Shown: piece after piece, positions 24,884-36,300 of the stretch
Layout of the letters: each line of letters starts with the position of its first letter
How positions within the stretch are numbered: the stretch's first letter is position 1
DNA from: Liolophura sinensis
Taxonomy: Eukaryota > Mollusca > Polyplacophora > Chitonida > Chitonidae
Direction: 5' to 3'
DNA length: 64,000 bases
NCBI RefSeq assembly: GCF_032854445.1
Contig: NC_088301.1
Coordinates: 20,019,808-20,083,807 of the forward strand
Position numbers and translations under genes: made by a program
The notes under the pieces: generated by a model
What the model was told of the DNA's origin: nothing
The model's database searches: none
What the model saw: only the letters and a program-made list of their open reading frames with translations

Positions 24884-27698
24884 TTATTTTTTCTTGTGTA
24901 ACAAGTTGTATTCACGAGTGGCCTTCTTGGCGCTGGTTAAGACTTCACTTGGTGGTTCAAATTGGTGACAGTTTGCTAGTTTGATGGTCATCAAAGAGGA
25001 CAGCGTGCCCTCTACTCCCAGCGATCCTCGAAAAGCGGTTTTGTTTTTTCTCACCATTGAAAATACCCTCTCCTCGCCAGCGTTGGAATGTGGTAGGATA
25101 AGTATCAATTTAGCCACTTCAACCTTCCAAACCTAGAGCTGCCGTCTACTAATTTAAGAGAGGAAAGATGACCCCAAATGACATCCATCCGGAAATAAGA
25201 CGAAGTCTCGTCCAGTTCCTGATCATTATCATCTTCAGTAAGTTTGACGCGGGCGCTGTCCCAGTTTTTTCCTGGAATTTGACTTTTTTCCAGCATTTGA
25301 TATTCCACAAACTCTTCTTGGAGCTTCTCGATCTCATTCGTTGTTGAGGGGAGATGGTGTGCAAATTTTTTAACGAAGAATTCAATATCATCAAATCCAC
25401 TCTCATCTTTCCTGAAGAAATCAACGAACTGGGCGTGCAGAAGCAGGTCGTCATTTAGTGGAAGTTTTGCAAGACACTCTTTTGTAGCTTTCATGTAGAA
25501 TTGACGCACTGCCGAATAGAACTCAGTAACTTCCCTTGGTGATACGTCACCATCATTCAACAACTTCTGAACTTTCTGTTTTGTCACAAAACCAGTGAAG
25601 AGCTGATCATCCTTCAGATGATTCATTGTCTCAGAATAGTTGACACTCATCAGATCAATCCCGGCAGCTTTCATATGCTGAATGGTGATGAACTTCCCCA
25701 TCAACTTCATCAGAAATCTGCGGAGCTGGTGGTAGATTGCGTAAATACAAGGGTCTTCTCTTTGAAGGAACCTATTCACGGCTGTGAACGTTAGCAGGAC
25801 AGCGCTGTAGAACAGTAAATAGATTTCTGTCATTGGATCATTGAACAGATCTTTCAATCGTTTGAAACGAGGTATATTCTCACTGTTTGAGAGGAAGTAG
25901 CTCTTCAGGGCGGGGTACATTTGAAGAATTCTCTTCACAGCTATTTCCAGACTTAGCCAACGTGTATTAACATGTTTTATCCCTTGACATCACAGAAGTC
26001 TGCAAACTCAACAAGCATTGACTTTCTTTTTGTACTTTTGTCAAAATAATAAAAGACATCAATGCACATATCCTCAACGTCAAAACCAGAAAAGTCAGAG
26101 AATGAACTAGAACTAGACCACATTGTGCACAAGATGACATGGGCACCCCATGAAATAACAATCAGCGTTTTGTTGTTTTACCCTTGTAAATATAGAGTTC
26201 CTAACCCCAAGATTAACACTGGTGTTGTCGACACCAAAGCCAACACAGTTGATCCACGGGATTCCATTTGAGTTTAGAACCTGGTCGATTTTATTGAATA
26301 TCGCTTGAGCGGTCGCTGAATCTCTTCCTTTAGTGACACACATGTCCAAAAATCGGCTTTCCACTCAGCCGCAGCTCACATCAAAAATCCGCACTGTTAC
26401 GGGATTCATTTTGTCTAAACCTACATCATTGGAGCCATCCGTAAGTAGCGAATAAGGGTTGTTCTTCATGACACCAACAAGTTCCCTCAGAAAATAAGGT
26501 GCGATGGAACCGTTTATCATACACGTTGATTTTGTTGCTGCTGATGCATACTTCTTCGCAATTTGAGAATCGGGGAACATATCTGAGAAAAGCGGACTTA
26601 AATGATTTGAGAATGTCAAGGGAATGTTTTGATTGGCCAACAGAGTTGCCATCTTAACTTCTGCACGAATCACCTGTAATATAAAAATACACTGATATTT
26701 GAAAAAGCACAGCACTTACATGAAAACAATAATAGCATGTCCATGGTTTTAATGATTGTTTGATTGATTGGAGTTTTACGCCGTGCTCCAGATTATTTCA
26801 CTCATATGACAGCGTTAATGTGGCAGGAAACCGGGCGGTGCCCGGCAGGAACCCGCGACCTCCTGCAGGTTGCTGGAAAACCTTAATTCGCACGTAAAGC
26901 TGGAGACAAAGTCAACGGGAACTGAATATGAACTCACAACCTCATTGGTGTGCGCCTTCAGCGATCATTGTGCGTTGCACGGTAACCGCTCGGGCACGGA
27001 ATGGTCTTAATGAAAAGCGTTGTTTTGTTTTCGAGGGTAGTAGGTGAGTGTGAGAATCATTACATAATGGTTTTAATAAGGGAGATACATCGCAAAAACA
27101 AACAAATAATAGATAAACCTACTAATGTCCTTCTCAACACTCGGCAGTCAACGTAATTTATCGGTAGGCCCCTAACTGTACGTTCATACTGATATCTAAC
27201 GATAATAATGTACAACACCGGTACTTCAAGGGTAGATAATACCTTCGATGCGATTGCTCAAGTTAATATATAATATGATAATGGCCTATCGATAACAGAG
27301 GTATTGAAAAACAACGAAAAAATAAAGCTTCAAAAGATTAGAATTAAAAATCACCTTGGTATTCAGGTCAGATGACTGGCCAGCAAACATACTGGAAATT
27401 GTAGGTTGTTAGGTTGTTTGCTCTTCGTCTTCACAAATTGCTGATGGGTATCACTGCTGATGTGACGTTTTACATCAGTTTCCCCTTGATGGGAACAGGA
27501 CAAATTTCGAGTACAAATATTGCAGTAAAACTTAGAGCTGTCACCTTCCACAGCGCTGATGAATGGATATTTCTTGATCCATTCTCTATTGAATTTCCTT
27601 TTGTAAGTGGCGGCTCCTGTATTATATTTGGTTCGTTTTACGGGTAGAATGTCGTCCAAGGTGGAATCGGAATCTGAACTGTGCCGCGTGTCCGACAT
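24884..27698 (-). pseudogene. hAT-family transposase, decayed
   Basis: Pieces in order: 27698-27393 starts MSDTRHSSDSDST and holds a BED-like zinc-binding region (FYCNICTRNLSC...KRHISSDTH). A probable intron spans 27392-26674, with donor GTATGT and acceptor tatattacag, in phase 0. Then 26673-26113 (VIRAEVKMATLL...MFPDSQIAKKY...CPCHLVHN), 25938-25105, and 25117-24884 with the hAT C-terminal dimerisation block (LILPHSNAGEERVFSMVRKNK). The frame is broken: an in-frame TGA at 26365-26367, loss of frame after HLVHN near 26113, another shift near 25975, and one near 25120. Order and content follow ZBED-type hAT proteins of animals. It is not expected to make active transposase. Confidence 0.85.
26757..27000 (-). 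mobile_element. SINE-A inside the hAT transposase intron
   Basis: GATTGGAGTTTTACGCCGTG to the head (TAACCGCTCGGGCACGGA). It is more diverged than most copies, consistent with an old insertion. Confidence 0.82.
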
Positions 27699-28099
27699 TT
27701 TGACAGATCACGTGGTGCCAGATATTGCGTGTATCTGAACTGTCGTCGCAATCTCTATCCAGAGTTATCGTTCCTTTTCAATCAGTAGGTGAAGCAGGAA
27801 CGACAACTCGGGGGAGGTTAAAAATAAACATGCGAAATTCCCTCGGATGACTGAAGACACGACCCGTACTTTGGTCAGTTGAATATCATAAGCAAACCAA
27901 CAATTGCCAGTGTTTTTTTAATTTTTTACCCTAAACCTTCAGAATGCGTGAGATTTTAAAGTAGCTGCGTGAGAGCGTGAGATTGAAGCCGAATGCGTGA
28001 GTCTCACGCCGAATGCGTGAGAGTTGAGAGGTCTGTACCGTATTCCTCCATTTCACGACGTGTGGCTTTAGAGCAAGATTCAGACCTTGCCATAATAGC

Positions 28100-28345
28100 A
28101 ATGTCATATAAGTTGTTGCAACTAAAGAGGCGTAAAAAGAGAAAACACCGATGGTGGGTCCACAGTATTTTGCGGCAAAGAGCTCAACAGGGAGCTTTCC
28201 ATAGCTTGGTCTCGGAATTGCAGCTGGATGGAGAAAAATTCCAACAGTACTTTCGTCTAACCAGAGAACAATTTAAACAAGTTCCGACCACGTGTCGGGG
28301 AAACACCCCACCCCATCATTTCTTGGGATACCCTGTCGGGTTTTG
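28100..28345 (+). pseudogene. Truncated PIF/Harbinger (HARBI1/ALP1-like) transposase N-terminus
   Basis: The open frame (27993-28346 in full) encodes RRKKRKHRWWVHSILRQRAQ followed by GAFHSLVSELQLDGEKFQQYFRLT. This is the basic RRWWVHP..R...G.F..L..EL..D...F..YFRM pattern found at the start of Harbinger nucleases. It stops after PVGF, with no DDE catalytic region, and runs straight into the right inverted arm. Upstream codons (27993-28035) belong to the hAT end, so the annotated start there is artificial. Confidence 0.7.
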
Positions 28346-28751
28346 AAAACGCATACCGCACCGATCGCTACATGGTGCGATTGATTTTGCCGTATACGTT
28401 TCCGCATGAAAAAACGGATCCGCGACCGTACCTATGGAATCATTGCAACTTATTTTAACTATTTCGATTTTTTGCCGCGTACCACATACCGCGTACCGTA
28501 TACCGCTACCGCATGTAAGGAATCTCAGCTTTATCATGTGGCATGTCCACAGCGAAATTTAAGCCGCTCCCAAAAACACACGTTATAGGCCTACAAACCA
28601 ACCAGAGAACAGAACAAAAAAACCTGGTGGGATTTCCCCAGAATGCATGGGTGTAAAATTACTCAGTGATATAGCCCTAGATATATAGTTTAGGGAAAAC
28701 ACGTTGAATCAACGGATTAATTCTTAAACTTTGTGTTGTGAGTGTTATTTA

Positions 28752-28985
28752 GTTGATTTATGGTTTACGCCGTACTCAAGAATATTTCACTTATATGACG
28801 ACGGCCTTAGGTGGGAGAAAACCGAGTAAATCCACGACCAGCCGCGGGCTGCTGCAGACTTTCCACGTGTAGGCCGGAGAAGAAGCCAGCATGGGCTGGA
28901 CTTGAACTCATAGCGACCGCAGTGGTGAGAGGCTCCTGAGGCATTGCGCCGTGTTGGCGGGCATACCACCTCGGACATGGAGGTG
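28752..28985 (-). mobile_element. SINE-A, near full length
   Basis: Lies just right of the Harbinger-like element. The head is TACCACCTCGGACATGGAGG. Confidence 0.85.
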
Positions 28986-29476
28986 CACGAGGGTTATTTT
29001 GATGGGTTATAGTTGTTGTGATTCGTGAAATAGGAGACAGAGATAGTCACTACATTTTCTAAAAAATATCACGTATACATATAGGCTTACCCATAATGAT
29101 ACTTAATAACAATAATAAAGTTATGTCGAATGACATAAACCTAATGGGTATATTGTGTTTCATGAATGCAGTGTCAACACAAAGACGAAGGTTTTATGTT
29201 TCTATTTGGTCCAGAACAGTTACTACAACAACAACAACGATTCTACAACATCAACCGTTGCACCTATAGATATCGGGATGTTACTGACGAGCAGTTTATA
29301 TTTTTGATAACTTTAAGTTTAGGAAATGTAGGGTAATTAAGGTCACAAGGAATTGAGTAAATGTAAGCTTCAAAAAAGATTTTACATTAACTTTTTTTGA
29401 CAAATTCAGTTTGTCTGTCGTCGGACCTTTGCAATCCAGATGTACAGTGTAGACAAGTTGAAATGTATAGCCACAT

Positions 29477-29553
<77 letters not shown>

Positions 29554-30364
29554 ATATTTGTCAAAGTAAGGTAAGTAAACTTAATGAAGCTATGGTTGTC
29601 AGGTGATCATGGCTTGACATTACTACGCAGACAAGGTTTGTATTTAAACTCCAGAGCAGTGAATGGAAAAGTTTCTTTGCATCAGGGGTACCCGTATAAA
29701 CAAGGAAGAGCTCCGAGTTGTATGATGAGAAAGTATATATCGCTTAAAAATAGCTGTTTAAAATTGATCGTAGTGATTTGAATGCTCAAACATTCACGAC
29801 TTGATCACATGCAAGGTTTTAGCTTCCTGATCTCCCATGAAAGGTATTCGCTAGTCATACATATCCATGTATATAGGGGTTTAACAAACAACTTTTCAGT
29901 CGAATCCGGTTAACTTTGGATGAATACCCACTTTTTGTGTATATACGGGCCTGTTTTACATCACATGATCGTTTGTCCCGGAAAACCAGGACATATTTTT
30001 GGTGTCGTTGTCACGTATCTGTAGGTCTGTCTCTGCTATCTGGCCATAGATCGTGTATTTCTGCCCCTGAGATCATCCAGCAACGGGTGGATATATTAGT
30101 GCACTGTTAGGGGGTCACGGGCAGCGTCGCTTTGTAGAGACCCAAACGTCACACGTGTAGTCACACGGGCGTGTCAGTACGCGTAACGGCATACATATCT
30201 AATGTGTAACCTTCACTTAGAGAGGCTGTTCAAGTTTCAAGCAGGTCACTGGACCATTCACCGACCTCATTTCACCCGCTGATGAACAATGCTTAGTTAC
30301 TGATCAGAGTATAATCTCTCTGATATCAACATCATCACAAGGTCTATGAGCTGAAGGATCAGAT
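28986..30364. other. Upstream region of TRAP-B
   Basis: Holds a (TA)n tract. The last 250 bp before the ATG carry a moderately CpG-rich stretch (30100-30200) that could belong to the promoter; no core element is clear. Confidence 0.4.
29480..29549. repeat. (TA)n microsatellite
   Basis: About 35 TA units between the transposon block and TRAP-B. Confidence 0.98.
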
Positions 30365-33300
30365 ATGGCGCTTCTCATCAGATGTGTGGCTTTCTTCGTA
30401 ACAGTATCATCAACGTCCGGTAAGGAACAAACGTTTTTATTTTCTTATTAGGCCTGTATTTATTTATTTAACTATTTATTTGCTTACTTACTTATTTATT
30501 TGACTGTAGCATAGAGCTGTTCCCAAGAATTTTCCCCAAATGCGATATCATCCATCGTTAGATTACATTTAAAAAATCTTCGTTTTTGGTATGATTCCAC
30601 CCATACACAACCTTGCTGTCTTGCTTCGCGCTCAGCAGTGAGAGGTGTAGAGCAAGAAAACACGACAGGTTGGTTGTCTCGGTGTCACAAGGATGTGACC
30701 GGATGGGGTGTCATATCTGGTGTCTTGGGCATGATAATTGAATGGCGGCAGCGCTTTTACGGCTTGGACTCGTCCTTCTACAAGAAGACAGTATTTATAA
30801 ACACACCGACGAAAGACTCGTTGTCATATGACTGAAACATTGTGAAGTAGGACGTAAATCCGCTAGCATACATACATATACACACACACATACATACATA
30901 CATAACCTTTGTTAGGAATTTGTTGGAGGAAACTGGGCATACGTATAAGGAAGAAAAAAAAAACAGACCCATCTAACTCTCTTATTATATATATTCAGGT
31001 TACATACCAAACTTGAGACAAGAAAATGTTAACCGCCTGCTTTGATCAACGTGAGAGGTAGTAGTTGGTCGCAGGGTATCACTTTCTATATGGGCCCATA
31101 TGATTTGCAGTGCTTAGCCATACTGCATAAACACGCATATTTTATAGTCTAACAATTGTAAGTGTTCAACACCAGTCTGTAGAATAACCGACATATTGTA
31201 AACATTGCGCAAACGCCTTACCCACGAGTGCATGTATAGTCATATGCATATACATCATGACATACTTATCAGCAAGAAGATAGGAAACCCTTACACCAAA
31301 AACACACATATATCTGGGTCGGTACAGAGAGTAGAACTCCCAAAATACAGTTGTTACTTTCTTATTATGATAGCTTATTTGCCCAAATTTGCATGCAGTC
31401 ATCTGTCGAAGTCACGAGCGACATTCATTAAGTGTTCATGAACTGGCATTTATATTTCACAGCGCATGCTAATCTTGCTTTGGCCTTCCCGTACGGGAGC
31501 ACTCTACGGCCTCTACAGTTGGACTACGTGCAGTTTGCATTTGCAGTGTACTTAGTGAAATGACGTATGTAGACTAATTCGGACGAGCCACATACTCCAC
31601 ACACCACTATACAATAGCTTAGTGTCAAGTCACATGCTATTAACCATGTGTAAATTTAACCTCGGGAACAGTTGATATCTATGCTTAGATTTTTTAACAA
31701 ATTATTATTTGATAGTAAGTTATTCTTGTCGAGGGGCCTAATATAGGTACAGAAGCGCAAAGACTAACGGGTTATGTTGAGACATATTGAGAAAAGGGAA
31801 TTTTTATGTAACGAGAAATACACGTGTAGCCATTAACAAAAATATGACAGAAACGCCCATAATGCACACACAAAACGTTTTATTCTCGTACCCTGTTAAG
31901 TTTAGAGAAAGTCTGTTGTCTGAGCTAGTGATGGTTGAAAGTATTCTGTTAAATATAGCACACTTATTGTATTAATTCAGCATGAAGATGGCATTGGACT
32001 AACAGGATGTAATGTTGAATATAACACAGTATTATGTAATAAAAATAGATCTGTTAAAATTAAGAAATTATTTTTTGCGCGTATGTATAGGCTAACGCCG
32101 CTGTCAACTTTATATTGGTAAAACTGAGATCGTGTCTCTTTGTTAGGGTTGGGGTGGGTGGTCATGGGACGGGTTTCACTAAAACACGATGCCCAAGGCA
32201 CGAAATTTTCAAATGAATTGACTGCCAAGGACGGCTTTCATAATCCACCAGTCCTACTCCTTACAGCGCATGCGCCGCTTTCTACGTTTGCTCTACATCA
32301 CTGCCATCACTAGCAAAATTGTACAGAAATCTTGAACAACGCCGAGTCCACTTGGGTCACGGTGATGAGGCAGGAAGCGATGTCAGTAACCCCTCAGAAC
32401 TCTGCCTCAACGTTTGTTTCTAAAAATGCTGTACACAGATGCATTCCCTCCATCTAATATGGGTTCAGCATGGCTCTAACCATCGTCGCTCAGACTCCAA
32501 AGGCCAAGAGTGTCTAGTGGTGGCAGTGGTGTAAAGTTATCCTAAGAGTGGCACGTGCGCTGTAAGGAGTATGTTCACCAATATATCATACGAAATAGGC
32601 TTTTTTGTTAAATATAGTTGTGTGCCAGGCATATTTCCCCCAAATAAATATAGTTGTGTGGCTGGCATATTTCCCCCAAATAAATATAGTTGTGTGCCAG
32701 GCATATTTCCCCCAAATAAATATAGTTGTGTGACAGGCATATTTCCCCCAAATAAATATAGTTGTGTGACAGGCATATTTCCATCTAAAAATAAATATAG
32801 TTTTGTGACAGGCATATTTCCCCTAAATAAATATAGTTGTGTGACAGGCATATTTCCCCCAGATAAAATCAAGAGATAATGTTATTGATGGTAGAGGTGC
32901 AGAAAAACTGTTTAAAGGTCAACCTTTGTTTTAATCAAAATTTCAGCAAGTTAAATAATTAAGGAATCAGTGGATAGTATAAGCTTTAAAGCTAACAGTA
33001 TACAGATACAAGAGAGCAATTTTTTTTCAACTTTTTTTGTGTATATGATGCGTTTTTGCGCCTTAATCGAGAATATTTCACTTATACGACAGTGGGCAAC
33101 ATAAGGGTCAGGGTGACAGGAAACCCATGCCCCTCTGTATGCAGCGGTTAACATTCATGCATTCCTGTCTTTTCACAGCATTTGTCAGCAATGCTCTTAA
33201 TTTCACCGTACTCGGAGATTTCGGCGGAATCTCGTTTTTCCCGTATCAATCACCCTTCGAACATGCCGTGGCAACCCAGATGGGAATCTTCGTTCGGGAC

Positions 33301-36300
33301 CACGGTAGCCAATTCATCCTCGCCCTGGGGGATAATTTCTACTGGAAAGGTGTAAAAGATGTCGATGACCCAAGATTTGAGGTTAGTGTTGTATGCATTA
33401 CTATTACTATTATTTTCTGCTGCAGATGTCGCATCACGTATCGATTGAAAATTTACATGCACGGGGATTCCCCCCCCCCCCCCCTCCAATCCGTGAGTAA
33501 TTTAGGCTTAGGTTGTGTAGTCTGTATTTCCTTTCTACCTCTGACCGCATCGATGGCCTAATGCTTGAGGCGTCCACCTCGAAGCTGGGAGACACGGGAT
33601 CAGAGCCCGAACGGATCATACCAGAGACTTGGTATTTGCTGCTGCCTCGCTTGGAGCTCAGCAAGGAGAGGCCAGATCAAGAAAACACGACCAGTTGGCC
33701 CGGTATTAGTATAAAGTGATTGGATAGGGTTTTGTATCTGGTGTCTTCAGTATGATAGTTCAGTTTAGGCAGCACTTTGGCGGCATGAAGGGGCCCTGCG
33801 ACAAGAAGACACGGTTTATGTACACACACATAATGAGTCCTCGTCGTCATATGACTGAGAAACAGTTAAGTACGACGTTAAACCCCAAGCATACACACAT
33901 TCAGTACATACAAACAAACAAACGAATGACTATAAGGCCGGAATGAAGTCCCTGTCGACTTGTTCTTTCCCGTTTGACCTACATGTATGTGTTGATAAAA
34001 AGTTGGTAAGTACGACGTTCAACCAAAAGCATACATGTACATATATTTCTGCCCTTACGATGAATATTTGTAGGGAAGCTCGTGAGATTACCAATGCATG
34101 GTAAGATAGCAAAGGAAAATTCAGTCTGGACCCCGAGGAATGGCACCATATTTCACCAACAGTTACAGAAATATCCTTCTAACAATTAAACATTGTTTCC
34201 AGAATACATTTGCGTACATTCTTGTCATCCTGACTTTCGCAACTTGCAACTGATTACAAATTGAAAATGCTATTGAAAATATTGTTAAGAGAGTATTTAA
34301 CGGGTATAACGTTTCTTATGCTTGAACCTATATCATTGTGTTTCAGCAAACATTTGAGTCTGTGTTCAAGAACCCATCGTTGCAGATTCCTTGGTATGTG
34401 TTGGCCGGCAACCACGATCATTACGGGAATGTTTCAGCTCAGATAGCCTACACCAAGAAGTCCAAGCGATGGTAAGTGCCAGATGGTGTTAACAGTCCGG
34501 ACAAAAAACGATGTACCGGCATATCATTCGGCTGTCAAACCCAGATCGGCCCAAATAGCACACACCGAGATATCCAAGCGATGGTAAATGCTAAGTAGAT
34601 GGTATTAACATCCGATAACAACGCAATGTTGTCTATGGGGTCTCAAAAACTCCTATAACAAAACCTTTTACAGCATTGTGCTTTCAAAACCAGATCGGCT
34701 GAAAACAGCCTATACACTGAGAATCTATGCATGCAAGATGCTGTTCAGATCCGGCTACAGAATGTAATATTTATTCCATCTAAACAATTAATAGGGTCAG
34801 GAGAAGAATATCTCACTCATCTTTGGAGGTTTAAGCTTCGAGAAACCACCATGCAGCTTCAGCAAAAGGATTTTGCGAAGGTTCAGCCGTAGTATCCTAC
34901 ATTTGAAACACTGGAATTTCTGTGTGCCCCTTAAAACCGCTTAGTGTACCAGAAACTACATCCGGCACTTTTTACTGCATCAGTTGCCCACTTCTCCAGA
35001 TTTTGCAGCGTTGCGACTTTTATGTCGTGTCTTTAGGCATATATACTATAGCTACGACACTGCATTCACTGCTCTACCATTTACATGAAATAAATCATTT
35101 TGAGGCAAAATAGTTTTGATAGATATTAGTGGCGACATAGGCTATATCGGCCTACTTTCGCCCTCTTTCGCCCTCTTTCGCCATCACCGGTATAGCCTCA
35201 TAGGACAGTGACTTTCCGCTGCCTGTTCGTTTCAATAAAAGCACCGTTCTGAGCACTGGTTATTGCTGTTGTATAATGTTGTGTAAAGGAATAAATCGGG
35301 TCCGAACGTACATGTTTTTGTTGCTGTGAAACAAGAAAATACGCACTTATAAGGGACGATTACTGATTGACTGAAAATGACCTGATGCAAGTTCGCGGAC
35401 AGGAATGCCATTGGCTGTCGAAAGGGCAGGGTTCTGAAGACTTTATTAGTGTAGTAAGGCAAGGTTGATCACAGAGCCATTAGCGTGGAATCGGTTTATT
35501 GACAGGAAGATGGGTTTTCCTTGTATCGGCAGTTTCTCTAGTAAAATAAGCAATGACCATGCGATCTCTGTCACATCGATTACACAGCCATTATACTTGT
35601 CATTTGGACTGTATCCCATCGTACGTGCGATGATCTCTTAGTAACCTGTAGATGGTAGTGGGGTTCCCCCGAGTCTGGTTTCCTCCAATCATAATACTGG
35701 CCACCCTTGTATGAGTAAAATGTTGTTAATTTGGCGTAAAACACTATTGGAATAAATACAAGAAAAACTTTTTATTGATCTGCTATTATGAGATTGCATT
35801 GGAATTCTTTAATTTGCCGGTTTCAAAAAGACTTTGTTATGAAAATGCTTATTTTGTCTACGTATTTTACGTTTTTGACGTTCACTTATAGGAATTTCCC
35901 TGAACTCTACTACTCCCTGTCAATGCCAATACCAGGCTCCACCTCTTTTGTTGACATCATCATGATTGACACTGTCACTCTTTGTGGCAACACCAAATCA
36001 GACGCAAGCTCTGAACCGCCGTCGGAGCCTGATGACGTTCAATTAGCAGAGGATCAGTGGGCGTGGCTAGAGTCAAAGCTGCAGTCTAGCAAGTGAGTAC
36101 TTTCAACGTTGTAGCGCAAATACAGAGGAACAGATACCAATATGTCATGATTCCATATTAAAGACGAAAGGGGTTAAATGGACAGATATAACGTACTGCA
36201 CATGATATAATCGTCATCATTTAAATGAAAGTTTTTGAGTCCGGTATAATTAAAGACGTACAGCATTAGAGAGTAAAACCCGAGCAGCAACAACAGTGCG

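Larger units (their letters stand above)
24096..28035 (-). mobile_element. hAT DNA transposon, 3.94 kb, with 13-bp terminal inverted repeats
   Basis: The left end CAGACCTCTCAAC (24096-24108) is the exact inverted complement of the right end GTTGAGAGGTCTG (28023-28035), and the two enclose the decayed transposase. The right end carries three GAATGCGTGAG-type subterminal repeats at 27943-28022. Flanking bases GTCGTATT (left) and ACCGTATT (right, one base further out) look like a mutated 8-bp target duplication, the size expected for hAT. A SINE-A copy sits in the transposase intron. Confidence 0.75.
23939..28528. mobile_element. PIF/Harbinger-like element interrupted by the hAT insertion
   Basis: The outer ends CTGAGATTCC (23939) and GGAATCTCAG (28519-28528) are inverted. 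They continue inward for over 100 bp as related arrays of GCGGTATGCGG/TACCGCGTACC words. Between the hAT right end and the right arm lies a transposase fragment of PIF/Harbinger type. The two halves total about 650 bp without the hAT, so this is a deletion derivative. No clear 3-bp target duplication is visible. Confidence 0.55.
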
